A program made the translations under genes and the position numbers. Shown piece after piece: positions 1 through 8,108 of a DNA stretch of 15,098 nucleotides. The notes below the pieces were generated by a model. It was given only the letters and a program-made list of their open reading frames with translations. It made no database searches and was not told the DNA's origin. Source of the DNA: an uncultured Gammaproteobacteria bacterium (GTDB lineage Bacteria; Pseudomonadota; Gammaproteobacteria; Acidiferrobacterales; CAJVXG01); assembly GCA_913009215.1 (NCBI GenBank), contig CAJVXG010000016.1, positions 1 through 15,098 of the forward strand. The letters run 5' to 3'. Each line of letters begins with the position of its first letter. Position 1 is the first letter of the stretch.

Positions 1-1
1 G

Positions 2-1285
2 ATGAACCGGGAAGCGGCGCGTATGGCGGTAAAGTTTGGTTTGGCCATAGGCGCCAAAATCAACCAGCGGTCCGTGTTTGCGCGCAAGAACTATTTTTAC
101 CCGGATTTGCCCAAGGGCTACCAGATCAGCCAGTTTGAACTGCCCATCGTCGGTCCAGGGCATATAGATATCAATGTCGACGGGGAAAGCAAACGAATCG
201 GCATCACCCGCGCCCACCTGGAAGAAGACGCAGGAAAATCGCTACATGAAGACTTCCACGGTCAAACCGGTATCGACCTGAACCGCGCCGGCACCCCGTT
301 GCTGGAGATTGTCTCGGAGCCCGATATGCGTTCGGCGGCCGAGGCGGTGGTTTATTTGAAGAAGTTGCATGAGCTGGTGCGATATCTGGAGATTTGCGAT
401 GGCAATATGCAGGAAGGATCGTTTCGTTGTGACGCCAACGTGTCGATTCGACCAAAAGGCCAACAGCAGCTTGGCACCCGTGCGGAACTGAAAAATATTA
501 ATTCCTTTCGTTTTGTCGAGCGTGCCATCGAGTTTGAGGTGGAACGCCAGATTGATGTACTGGAGGCCGGTGGCCAGGTGGTGCAGGAAACCCGGTTGTA
601 CGACTCCGATAAGCACGAGACACGCTCCATGCGTAGCAAGGAAGAGGCCAACGATTATCGTTATTTTCCGGATCCCGATTTACCACCGATGGTGCTGTCG
701 GACGAATTCATAGAAGAGGCGCGCAAGAGTTTGCCCGAACTGCCGGATGAGAAACGCCAGCGTTTTCGGAAGGAGTACGGGCTTTCCGAATACGATGCCG
801 GCTTGGTGACCGCCTCCAGGGAAATGGCCGACTATTACGAGACGGTGGTCAAAGAGTCCGAAGGCGATGCCAAGTTGGCAGCAAACTGGGTTAGTGGTGA
901 TTTGTCTGCCCATTTAAACAAGTCCGGGCAGGAGATAGCGGATAGTCCGGTATCGGCGTTTGCATTGGCAGAGTTACTGAAACGTATTAACGATAAAACC
1001 ATTTCCGGGAAAATAGCCAAAGAGGTGTTTGTGGCTATGTGGCAAGGCAAGGGCAGTGCCGATGCCATTATCGAACAAAAGGGTCTGAAGCAAATTACTG
1101 ACAGTGGTGCTATCGAGGCTATTATTGATGAGATATTGGCAAAGAATACCGACCAATTAGAGCAGTACCGATCCGGAAAAGAAAAACTTTTTGGCTTCTT
1201 TGTTGGCCAGGTGATGAAGGCAACACAGGGCAAGGCCAATCCGGAACAGGTCAACGTCCTGCTGAAACAGAAATTGAAAGCCTAG
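2..1285 (+). CDS. gatB: Asp-tRNA(Asn)/Glu-tRNA(Gln) amidotransferase subunit B, 5'-truncated by window edge
   Basis: GatB is the tRNA- and kinase-bearing subunit of the GatCAB complex, which converts misacylated Asp-tRNA(Asn) and/or Glu-tRNA(Gln) to the amide form in the cytoplasm. The 427 visible residues contain family blocks such as HEDFHGQTGIDLNRAGTPLLEIV, of which the core DLNRAGTPLLEIV is typical, then GSFRCDANVSIRP, AELKNINSF and DYRYFPDPDLPP. The C-terminal YqeY-like tail (roughly residues 285-427) is complete and ends LLKQKLKA. Full-length bacterial GatB is about 475-480 residues, so about 50 residues lie before the window. The ATG at base 2 is internal: family members read LNREA at this place. 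gatC and gatA, usual partners, would be upstream and out of view. The stop overlaps that of hflD on the other strand (sequence CTAG). The family call is secure; whether it serves Asn, Gln or both cannot be told from this gene. Confidence 0.97.
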   Translation: MNREAARMAVKFGLAIGAKINQRSVFARKNYFYPDLPKGYQISQFELPIVGPGHIDINVDGESKRIGITRAHLEEDAGKSLHEDFHGQTGIDLNRAGTPLLEIVSEPDMRSAAEAVVYLKKLHELVRYLEICDGNMQEGSFRCDANVSIRPKGQQQLGTRAELKNINSFRFVERAIEFEVERQIDVLEAGGQVVQETRLYDSDKHETRSMRSKEEANDYRYFPDPDLPPMVLSDEFIEEARKSLPELPDEKRQRFRKEYGLSEYDAGLVTASREMADYYETVVKESEGDAKLAANWVSGDLSAHLNKSGQEIADSPVSAFALAELLKRINDKTISGKIAKEVFVAMWQGKGSADAIIEQKGLKQITDSGAIEAIIDEILAKNTDQLEQYRSGKEKLFGFFVGQVMKATQGKANPEQVNVLLKQKLKA

Positions 1286-1935
1286 TCTTCTATCTTATTA
1301 CTTGTCAGGATGTCTGTTGCCGCCATGACGGTCTTGCTGCGATTAAACAGCAGATGCCATCGGCGACCCCCTAACTGATGCCACAGGAAGGCCGCACGAA
1401 TACCGGCAAACAGGCTGGCCCGGACCTTGCTGGCGATGGCGGGGTCGGACAGATACCCTTCCTCACCATTGATGATGATGCGTGGTGATATGGCGCTGAT
1501 GGTTTGTGTGTAAAGTTCGGCAAGTTTCTCTACCAGCACAGGGTGGACGTGGTTGTCTGTCTTTTCTTTCTCAAAAAACTCCATTTGTTCCAGAATCGTT
1601 TCCATACCTTTCTGGATAGCTTCCATTAATTCCTGTTGTTTGCCCAGTTTGTGTGCGTGCTGGACCATAGCGATCACGTATTTGGCTATCTCCAGGTCAT
1701 CCGGTTGGGTTTCGCCATCCAATTTGTCCTGTAGCAGGCGCAGGCCGATACGAACCCCTTGTACACCACCAAAGACATCGCTGGTATCGCTGGCATTTAT
1801 TTTTAGCACGCTGTTGATGCTACTTGAGAAAATGTCATTGTCGGTATGCCCCTGGATGGCCAGTTGCTGCACCAAATGTGCTGCCTGAAAGATTCCAGCC
1901 AGTGCCAGGGTCCGATCATGGATGGTTTGATCCAA
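1282..1935 (-). CDS. hflD: High frequency lysogenization protein HflD homolog
   Basis: The 217-residue product matches HflD (YcfC) along its length. E. coli HflD is about 213 residues, membrane-associated, and was found by its effect on phage lambda CII; its role in the host is not settled. Shared blocks include TLALAGIFQAAHLVQQLA, VFGG, SPRI, KVRASLFAGIRAAFLWHQLGG. The start is TTG (bases 1933-1935 read on the minus strand): it lies 7 bases after an AGGA, an in-frame TAG sits a few codons upstream, no ATG is available, and the distance from this start to the TLALAG block equals that in E. coli. The helical, mostly hydrophilic sequence has no signal peptide. In many gammaproteobacteria hflD follows mnmA; here it is alone on the minus strand, facing away from the patatin gene, so it should have its own promoter in 1936-2123. 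The last 4 bases overlap gatB. Confidence 0.95.
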   Translation of the reverse strand: MDQTIHDRTLALAGIFQAAHLVQQLAIQGHTDNDIFSSSINSVLKINASDTSDVFGGVQGVRIGLRLLQDKLDGETQPDDLEIAKYVIAMVQHAHKLGKQQELMEAIQKGMETILEQMEFFEKEKTDNHVHPVLVEKLAELYTQTISAISPRIIINGEEGYLSDPAIASKVRASLFAGIRAAFLWHQLGGRRWHLLFNRSKTVMAATDILTSNKIED

Positions 1936-2099
1936 GTAATGTTCCTGCTAATAGTTCGAGAGGATTGAGCGCAGAGTTTAACAGATTCTGAACCATCGAG
2001 TAGTGGTGTGAATGCTTTATCGAATGCCACAATAGTGTACGATGGGCTTGTGCCATTAAAATTGAGTGCATGAGTTTTTCTGTGTATTTGAACTCGATA

Positions 2100-2105
2100 T
2101 ATAAT
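2100..2105 (+). promoter_or_regulatory. Candidate -10 box upstream of patatin-like gene
   Basis: A perfect TATAAT lies 18 bases before the ATG of the patatin-like gene, in the 188-base divergent region 1936-2123. No good -35 hexamer is seen at 16-18 bases. A start of transcription about 7 bases after the box would fall inside the Shine-Dalgarno stretch AAGGAAGGGG (2110-2119), leaving a leader of only about 12 bases, so the match may be chance in an AT-rich stretch. The rest of the region shows only a GAATGC direct repeat (2010-2015 and 2022-2027) and no convincing promoter for hflD. Confidence 0.3.
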
Positions 2106-2123
2106 AGGTAAGGAAGGGGTCCC

Positions 2124-3296
2124 ATGAGTGAATCAAAGACGCATAAGCCCAAAATTGCCCTGGTGTTGCAGGGCGGCGGGGCCCGTGCTGCCTATCAGGT
2201 AGGCGCGATCAAGGCTATTAGCGAGATATTGCCCAGGGGTAGCAGTAACCCGTTTCCTATTATTACCGGTACTTCCGCCGGGGCAATTAATGCCGCTACG
2301 CTGGCTGCCTTTGCCGGAAATTTTCGTGAGGCGACAAAACGACTGTCGTATGTCTGGCGTAATTTTCGTGTGCATCATGTATACCGGTCCGATACCCTGG
2401 GTATCCTGAAAACGGGGTTGCATTGGTTGGTTTCCATGCTGTTGGGCGGGATTGGCCGCTATAACCCCATGTCATTATTTGACCGCTCACCCCTGTATCG
2501 ATTGTTGGCGCGTTATTTGCCATGCGAGAATATCCAGAAGGCCATAGATGATGGCCATTTGTATGCGCTGGCCATAACGGCAACGGGTTATACCTCGGGG
2601 CAGAGTGTGAGTTTCTTTCAGGGCAAGCAGACATTGTCGGCGTGGAACCGGGTGCGCCGCCTCGGTGTTTCTACCAGAATTACCCTGGAACATCTGATGG
2701 CATCATCGGCCATTCCGTTTGTATTTCCTGCCGTCAAGATTAACCGGGAATATTTTGGCGACGGTTCCATGCGACAATTATTTCCATTGAGTTCGGCGCT
2801 GCATCTTGGCGCCGACAAGGTGCTGGTTATCGGGGTGCGTTATGCTGGTGAGCAGAGCCGATCCGCCAAGGATGGTGATGAGTATCCCTCGCTGGCACAG
2901 ATTGCCGGTCATGTGATGAACAGTATTTTTCTGGATAGTCTGGAAATTGACCTGGAGCGCCTGCAAAGAATCAACAAGACTATTAGTCTGATACCGGATA
3001 AACGTTTTGAGGAGGGGGGTGTGACGTTACGCCCGGTTGAACCCATGGTCATTAACCCTACCGAGGATCTGCAGCGGATCGCCAATAAATATGCCAAACA
3101 TTTACCACGTGCCGTACGGTTTCTGTTGCGTGGTATCGGTGCTGTCAATAAAGAGAGCACTAGCCTGATCAGCTATATATTATTTGAGAAGCCCTACTGT
3201 CGGGAGCTTATCGCATTGGGCTATGCCGATACCATGCAGCGCAAGGAGGAAATCCGGAAATTTCTCGAGATCGAAGATGAGCCAAGTGAAGTATGA
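2124..3296 (+). CDS. Patatin-like phospholipase family protein
   Basis: A 390-residue serine hydrolase of the bacterial patatin/RssA-like group, expected to cleave acyl chains from phospholipids or related lipids. The oxyanion-hole glycines are in QGGGARAAY (residues 16-24), the nucleophile elbow is GTSAG with Ser51, and the Asp of the Ser-Asp dyad is Asp213 in FGDGS. The block ASSAIPFVFP (193-202) is also typical. All catalytic residues are present, so the enzyme should be active. No signal peptide is seen; the protein begins with a polar SESKTHKPK stretch before the first beta strand, so a cytoplasmic or peripheral membrane place is likely. The hydrophobic stretch near residues 91-110 may touch the membrane. 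The ATG follows a strong AAGGAAGGGG at good spacing. It leads a same-strand series with the two exported proteins at 3341 and 3906 (gaps of 44 and 55 bases), which may be an operon. Substrate is unknown. Confidence 0.93.
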   Translation: MSESKTHKPKIALVLQGGGARAAYQVGAIKAISEILPRGSSNPFPIITGTSAGAINAATLAAFAGNFREATKRLSYVWRNFRVHHVYRSDTLGILKTGLHWLVSMLLGGIGRYNPMSLFDRSPLYRLLARYLPCENIQKAIDDGHLYALAITATGYTSGQSVSFFQGKQTLSAWNRVRRLGVSTRITLEHLMASSAIPFVFPAVKINREYFGDGSMRQLFPLSSALHLGADKVLVIGVRYAGEQSRSAKDGDEYPSLAQIAGHVMNSIFLDSLEIDLERLQRINKTISLIPDKRFEEGGVTLRPVEPMVINPTEDLQRIANKYAKHLPRAVRFLLRGIGAVNKESTSLISYILFEKPYCRELIALGYADTMQRKEEIRKFLEIEDEPSEV

Positions 3297-3340
3297 TCAA
3301 TGTCTGTTCAGAGTATCTCTAGATATTTAAACTGTCCGTA

Positions 3341-3850
3341 ATGAAATTAATCCTTAACATAGCAGCAACAGCTGTCATTGCTGTAACGTCATTAAGTATT
3401 TGTGCCCAGACCTTGAGCAAACAACAACTGGACCAGTACATGGGTATTATTGGCGCCGTCACAGCGGCACAACAAACGACACGAACTTTAAGCCAGTCAT
3501 GCGCACGTTCATTTCCGCAGCTGCGTATGCAATCAGGGAAGGTGATTACGGCCTGGAACAGGCGAAATGGAAAATACATACAGCAGTCCCGACAGTTAAG
3601 AAAACGTGTCTATCGTTACCTGGGAAAGCTCGGTGGCAACAGCCAACTGGAACAATTCAAGAAAGAGCTCCATGCTTTTACCAGGAGCCAGCGCAACTCT
3701 GTTGCCGGCAGTCTGTATAAAATGAAGCTGAAGGAAAAATTATATGTCTGTGGCCAGATATTGACGTCTATTGATGCCGGTAAGTGGGATATCGAGACGG
3801 CCTATCCGGCCATACACCATGCCTTGACCAGCATGGGAAAGAAGCCGTGA
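3341..3850 (+). CDS. Exported protein of unknown function
   Basis: A 169-residue protein I do not recognise. Residues 1-22 look like a signal peptide: Lys2, then a hydrophobic core rich in Ile, Ala and Val, ending SICAQ with likely cleavage after Ala22. The Cys at 21 is not in a normal lipobox, so a lipoprotein is less likely. The mature part is basic, rich in Gln, Arg and Lys, and appears mostly helical. It holds two Cys (54 and 137) that could form a disulfide in the periplasm. The ATG has no clear Shine-Dalgarno sequence, so translation may be weak or coupled to the gene before it, whose stop is 44 bases upstream. Its place between a patatin-like lipase and a YiiX-like hydrolase suggests an envelope job, perhaps as partner to one of them, but this is inference from position only. 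Confidence 0.75.
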   Translation: MKLILNIAATAVIAVTSLSICAQTLSKQQLDQYMGIIGAVTAAQQTTRTLSQSCARSFPQLRMQSGKVITAWNRRNGKYIQQSRQLRKRVYRYLGKLGGNSQLEQFKKELHAFTRSQRNSVAGSLYKMKLKEKLYVCGQILTSIDAGKWDIETAYPAIHHALTSMGKKP

Positions 3851-3905
3851 AACATTTTTCCGTTATTTATACTGACAGCAACAAAACTGCTGAGTCGTTA
3901 CTAAA

Positions 3906-4529
3906 GTGAAGTTCTTGCTTACTATTATCGGGGTCGTGTGTCTACTTGCTACCTTATCGATTGGCGCTGCTCCCGGCCTTCGTTTCAGGCCTGCCGATGG
4001 CGATATTATTTTTCAGACTTCCTTGTCCTCACAAAGCCGTGCGATCCGGCTGGCCACGCACTCACGTTATAGCCACATGGGTGTTATTTTCTATCGTCGT
4101 GACCGGCCCTATGTATTCGAGGCCGCGGCTACCGTGCGATATACACCATTGCCGCTTTGGATTAATAAAGGCAAGGACGGACATTATGTGATCAAGCGTC
4201 TCAAAGGCCAGGTACTCGGTCGCAACACAATAAACAGACTGAGAAAAACCAGTCGTACATTCTCTGGCAAACCCTATGATCTCTATTTTGGCTGGTCGGA
4301 CAAACGACTCTACTGCTCCGAACTGGTGTGGAAAATCTATAAGCGGGCCATGGGTATCGACATCGGTCAACTGCAACGATTGGAGAAATTCGATTTGGAT
4401 CATCCGGTGGTACGAAAGAAATTGACAGAACGCTATGGCAAATATTTGCCACTAAAGGAGAGGGTTATTTCACCGCAAGCGATGTTTGCTTCCAGGAGGT
4501 TGGTGACGGTATGGAGTGGCAGCAACTAA
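3906..4529 (+). CDS. Exported YiiX/YebB-like permuted papain-fold hydrolase (NlpC/P60 superfamily)
   Basis: A 207-residue product with the marks of the YiiX group, a circularly permuted papain-like fold related to NlpC/P60 enzymes that act on peptides or on acyl/amide bonds. Order of motifs: ADGDIIFQ (residues 30-37), SRYSHMGVIF with the likely catalytic His57, FEAA with Glu72, and LYCSELVWK with the likely nucleophile Cys137. His-Glu-Cys are thus all present. Residues 1-22 form a signal peptide (MKFLLTIIGV onward, ending GAA), so it should act in the periplasm or at the outer membrane. The start is GTG at 3906: an in-frame TGA lies at 3891-3893 and the next Met is residue 58, past the signal peptide. 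The Shine-Dalgarno is weak. The stop overlaps the end of the large flavoprotein gene on the other strand by 4 bases. The true substrate is not known for this family member. Confidence 0.87.
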   Translation: MKFLLTIIGVVCLLATLSIGAAPGLRFRPADGDIIFQTSLSSQSRAIRLATHSRYSHMGVIFYRRDRPYVFEAAATVRYTPLPLWINKGKDGHYVIKRLKGQVLGRNTINRLRKTSRTFSGKPYDLYFGWSDKRLYCSELVWKIYKRAMGIDIGQLQRLEKFDLDHPVVRKKLTERYGKYLPLKERVISPQAMFASRRLVTVWSGSN

Positions 4530-7500
4530 ATCCGGGGGACGTTGTTTTCCTGTAGTACATGATCCAGCCAGAGACTGCTGAGCGTTTCCTGCATACGGTT
4601 TTGTAGCTGGCGTTCATCCAGGTTATCGAAATCCACCAGCTCTATCGGTTCGTTATGCCAGGAACAGGCAAATACGGCCTTACGGCGTTTACCGGTCCTG
4701 GGGTCGACCTGCCACTGCAGGCACTGGGAGCAAACGCCCTTCAACATACACTGCATCGGCGTATTCACCGAGGCGGTCACCATAGGCGACTTGCCCAGGA
4801 AAGGCTTTAGTTCCTGCCTGCAGGCATCACGTACCTTGCGCGCCAGCAGGCTGTTGCCAAATACCAGGATTCGATTGGTATCGTTTACAGAGACCGCCTG
4901 TTTGCCACTTTCAGGCATCAGCTCCCCTTTGGCGTAGCGCAGCAGGGCCTCGACGGGGTTGCCAACGGTACTGCAATCCTGTTTCCGACCCGGCCTAATG
5001 GCGTCACCCCGCTCGACACACCAGAGGATGGCATCGGTGTGCTGCTCCAGTTCTTCACGAAAGAACAGGTCGTTGGCCCCGGCCAGGGTGGCCACATAGA
5101 GTATGCGATGACCGTGTTGCCGCATGGCTGGTGCAATACTTTGCAACGTGGCGATGGCCAGTTCGTCACCAATAACGACAATGGTCTCGGGATCGCCATC
5201 AACACGGGTACGAACACCCGTCGGCCCCATCAGTGCCACCGGGTCGCCGGCTTGAAGCGTGGCGCATATTCGTGAGCTGGCGCCACGGTCGAATACCATG
5301 AGACGCACGGTGCCGGCATCGACATCAACCCCGGCGCCCGCTATCGCCAACGCCTCGGTTTGTAACAGGGTGTCTCCAGCCTTGATGGCATGGCGTTCGA
5401 AATTCTGCAGGCGGAAAAACTGGCCTGGCCTGAATCTTTTGGCCGCCATCGGTGCGTGTACGATCAGTTCAATAATGTTTTTATTCAGTCTTTGAATGCT
5501 TTGTACCCGCGTTGTGAATAGCTGGTTGATTCTGTCGCGGAATTGCTCATATTCGCTGGCATCCCCGTTTTGCTCAATACGGTCTGCGAATAATTCGACG
5601 ATCCTGGGGTAGGTGCGTAGGCCCGAGGCGACCGCCTTGACGACACTACCATTAAAGTCCGGATGTACATCACCGAGAAAAGTAACGCGATGGTCATCCT
5701 GTTGGTACGAGGTAAAGGCCCCAAAGTTATCGTCCTTGCAATGTTCCACCCCAGGGACAGGCTCAAGCTTGCCGCCATGGAGGCGATGGGTCTGGTAGTG
5801 TCCGGATTCCTTTTTAAAAGTGCCGTCGTATTCAAACTCATAGGCCACGTTTGGTTTGGCGCCGGTGGCGACCAGTATGGCCCGGGCCGGTAGCTCAACG
5901 ATGTCGCCGGCGCCGTCCTTGCCGTCCTCAAGAAGCATCTGGCGACAGATCAGGGTTTTCACATGACCATATTGATCGAGCTTGATGTCCTCCGGGCTTA
6001 ACAGGTCAGCATAATAGATGCCTTCTTCCATGGCCTTGGTGATTTCTTCATGGTTGCGGGTGTACGCCGGTGAATCGTTGATGGAGCGTCGATAGACCAC
6101 GGTAACACCCCCCCATTGCCGCAGCAGTCCGATCAGGTCCGGCTCTTCTCCGGCGGCCTCGGCGCGCGCCTTCTCGTTGCGCACGGCCTGGCCGTGCTGC
6201 AGAAACTCATCCAGTATCAACAGGGACTCTTCATCAAATTGCGCACGCAGCTGTGGTTTACCCTGAGCGGTGCACAGGGTTTGGTATCGCTCCAGGGTTT
6301 TCTCGATCTGCACCAGATAGTAGGCCTGGATTTCTGTCGCTGTATCAATACCGGTGAGGCCACCGCCAATGACGACGGCAGGCAGACGTACCTGCAGGTT
6401 GGCCAGGCTGTTATGTTTGGCCGCACCACTGAGTTGCAGGGCCATCAGAAAATCATTGGCCTGGCGCATACCGCGCGCCATACTGTGGGGTATGGGCAGG
6501 GCCTGTGGCAAGCCGGCGCCAATGGCAATGACAAAGTGGTCTATCCCCAGGTCCCAGGCGTCTTCCACGGTCAGGGTACCGCCAAAGCGCACAGCACCAA
6601 AGACCTGGAAGTGACGGCGCCGCATCAGGGTCAGGTAAATCAGTTTCAGAAAGTTCTTGTCCCAGCGCACCGTAATGCCATATTCGGTAACGCCACCAAA
6701 ACCGGCCATGACCCGCGAGTCCAGGTCTTCTTCCAGTTCCTTGTAATATTTAATCGGTTTTTGCAGCAGTTCTTGCGGTAGTGGTTCGACCTTCAGTCCC
6801 TCGAAACCGACCACGGCGCAACCTTCCATTAACATATAGTGTGCCAGGGTGAAGCCGGCAGGCCCCATACCGGCAATGGCGATCTTCAGGCCATTGTAGG
6901 GCCGTGGTAGCCATTGTTTGTTGCGCAGCGGGTTCCATCGTGTCAGCAGGTCATAGATCTCTACACCCCAGGGCAGACCAAGGACATCGGTGAGCACCCG
7001 GGTCTCAATTTGCGGGATGTCTACCGGCTTCTGCTTCTGGTAAATACAGGCCTTCATACAATCGTTACAGATGCGATGGCCGGTGGTCGGGCACATCGGG
7101 TTGTCGACCATAACCATGGCCAGAGCAGCGATACTGTGACCGCTTTTTTTCAGGCTGTGCATTTCGGAGATTTTTTCCTCCAGCGGGCAGCCGGTCATGG
7201 TGACGCCCAGCGGATTGGACTTGAGCCCCCTGTCGGGTTCGCCTTTCTTTTCCGGGAAACCCTTGGAGCAGAAATCGCCATCATGATCGTGGCAATAAAT
7301 ACAGTAATTGATTTCGCTCTGCACTTCACGATCGCTCATGCGCGGGTCGGTGAGGCCGAAGCCTTCCCGTTGTCGCAGTAACTTTTGATGGATTTGTTGG
7401 CCACCGCAGTTGCTGTCGGGTGCGTCTTCCAGTGGCACCAGATGGTTATAATCGGTGCCGGCCGGCAGATGGAAACTGACCCAGCCCCGGGTTGCCGCCC

Positions 7501-8041
7501 GGCCTTCTTCGGTAGTCAGGGCGCGAATACACCACTGCACCAGTTTTTCTATGGCATCGGTGTTGGCTTCGGCGTCGCCCAGCAGGGGCAGGCCGAAATT
7601 GGCAACGGCAAGCTCGCGATCGTTGCTGTCCGACCCGGTTTGTTGCAGGCAGTCGTTCAGCCAGCCATCCAGTGTCGCAAAACTTTCCAGCGTTTCTTTT
7701 TTTAACAGCCGTCGACGGGCGCGACGCAGGACAAAGAGTTTCTTGAAATTAAACACCGGGTCATGTGAGATGGTTTGCTGTTTCAGTGATTCGACTTCGG
7801 TCGTCACGGAGAACAACCCGGCAATCATGGACTCAAATAACGGTGCACAATCCAGTAACAGTTCACTGATATCGACTGCACCGAGATCTTCATTATTGCG
7901 ATAGGCCAGCAGTTGCCGGTGACGGTCGGCATCAATTTCCTGCAGGCGACGCAGGAACTCCCGATCCAGTTCGGCCAGACCTTCATGTGTACGCAGGGAT
8001 TCGAAGCTAAATCCGTTAATTCCCAGAGTGATGTCAGACAT
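4526..8041 (-). CDS. Single-chain iron-sulfur flavoprotein: GltD/NfnB-like half fused to PyrK/NfnA-like half
   Basis: A 1171-residue cytoplasmic redox protein. Residues 1-235 are mostly helical and match no family I know. Residues 240-335 hold eight Cys (247, 250, 258, 285, 317, 325, 328, 332) in a GltD-type order, enough for two [4Fe-4S] clusters. Residues 384-414 are a Rossmann FAD site with GMGPAG (391-396); 556-570 is a second dinucleotide site with GGGLTG (559-564); ATGAKP (725-730) and FLGDVHPDFNGSVVKAVASG (788-807) close the GltD-like FAD domain. Residues about 840-1130 resemble PyrK/ferredoxin reductase: RPGQFF (871-876) for flavin, a nucleotide-binding stretch near 953-965, and four Cys (1098, 1104, 1107, 1126) for a [2Fe-2S] cluster. 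This is the domain set of the two NfnAB subunits, NADH-dependent ferredoxin:NADP+ oxidoreductase, in one chain. Electron transfer among NAD(P)(H) and ferredoxin is inferred; plain transhydrogenase or diaphorase activity is equally possible. The ATG has only a weak upstream ribosome site. The gene lies 139 bases after moaC on the same strand. Confidence 0.85.
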   Translation of the reverse strand: MSDITLGINGFSFESLRTHEGLAELDREFLRRLQEIDADRHRQLLAYRNNEDLGAVDISELLLDCAPLFESMIAGLFSVTTEVESLKQQTISHDPVFNFKKLFVLRRARRRLLKKETLESFATLDGWLNDCLQQTGSDSNDRELAVANFGLPLLGDAEANTDAIEKLVQWCIRALTTEEGRAATRGWVSFHLPAGTDYNHLVPLEDAPDSNCGGQQIHQKLLRQREGFGLTDPRMSDREVQSEINYCIYCHDHDGDFCSKGFPEKKGEPDRGLKSNPLGVTMTGCPLEEKISEMHSLKKSGHSIAALAMVMVDNPMCPTTGHRICNDCMKACIYQKQKPVDIPQIETRVLTDVLGLPWGVEIYDLLTRWNPLRNKQWLPRPYNGLKIAIAGMGPAGFTLAHYMLMEGCAVVGFEGLKVEPLPQELLQKPIKYYKELEEDLDSRVMAGFGGVTEYGITVRWDKNFLKLIYLTLMRRRHFQVFGAVRFGGTLTVEDAWDLGIDHFVIAIGAGLPQALPIPHSMARGMRQANDFLMALQLSGAAKHNSLANLQVRLPAVVIGGGLTGIDTATEIQAYYLVQIEKTLERYQTLCTAQGKPQLRAQFDEESLLILDEFLQHGQAVRNEKARAEAAGEEPDLIGLLRQWGGVTVVYRRSINDSPAYTRNHEEITKAMEEGIYYADLLSPEDIKLDQYGHVKTLICRQMLLEDGKDGAGDIVELPARAILVATGAKPNVAYEFEYDGTFKKESGHYQTHRLHGGKLEPVPGVEHCKDDNFGAFTSYQQDDHRVTFLGDVHPDFNGSVVKAVASGLRTYPRIVELFADRIEQNGDASEYEQFRDRINQLFTTRVQSIQRLNKNIIELIVHAPMAAKRFRPGQFFRLQNFERHAIKAGDTLLQTEALAIAGAGVDVDAGTVRLMVFDRGASSRICATLQAGDPVALMGPTGVRTRVDGDPETIVVIGDELAIATLQSIAPAMRQHGHRILYVATLAGANDLFFREELEQHTDAILWCVERGDAIRPGRKQDCSTVGNPVEALLRYAKGELMPESGKQAVSVNDTNRILVFGNSLLARKVRDACRQELKPFLGKSPMVTASVNTPMQCMLKGVCSQCLQWQVDPRTGKRRKAVFACSWHNEPIELVDFDNLDERQLQNRMQETLSSLWLDHVLQENNVPRI

Positions 8042-8108
8042 AGTAAATCTTGTGGGTATTTAGTGCTTTTTTTGGAGGCGCAATTGTATAATTCCTGCCG
8101 CCGGATGA

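Noticed and set aside
2010..2027. GAATGC direct repeat with 12-base period in the hflD-patatin gap
   Set aside because: Two copies of six bases are easily due to chance and no third copy or symmetry supports an operator.
3400..3720. Second plus-strand open frame within the exported protein gene
   Set aside because: It starts inside the gene at 3341, lacks a signal peptide and ribosome site, and its composition looks like an out-of-frame reading.
6116..6781. 221-codon open frame on the plus strand inside the flavoprotein gene
   Set aside because: It is a shadow of the strongly supported minus-strand gene, with no domain motif or ribosome site; long antisense frames are common opposite GC-rich coding sequence.
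6914..7705. Two adjoining plus-strand open frames (6914-7381 and 7385-7705)
   Set aside because: Same reason: both are antisense to the N-terminal and Cys-rich part of the flavoprotein and their translations show no family features.
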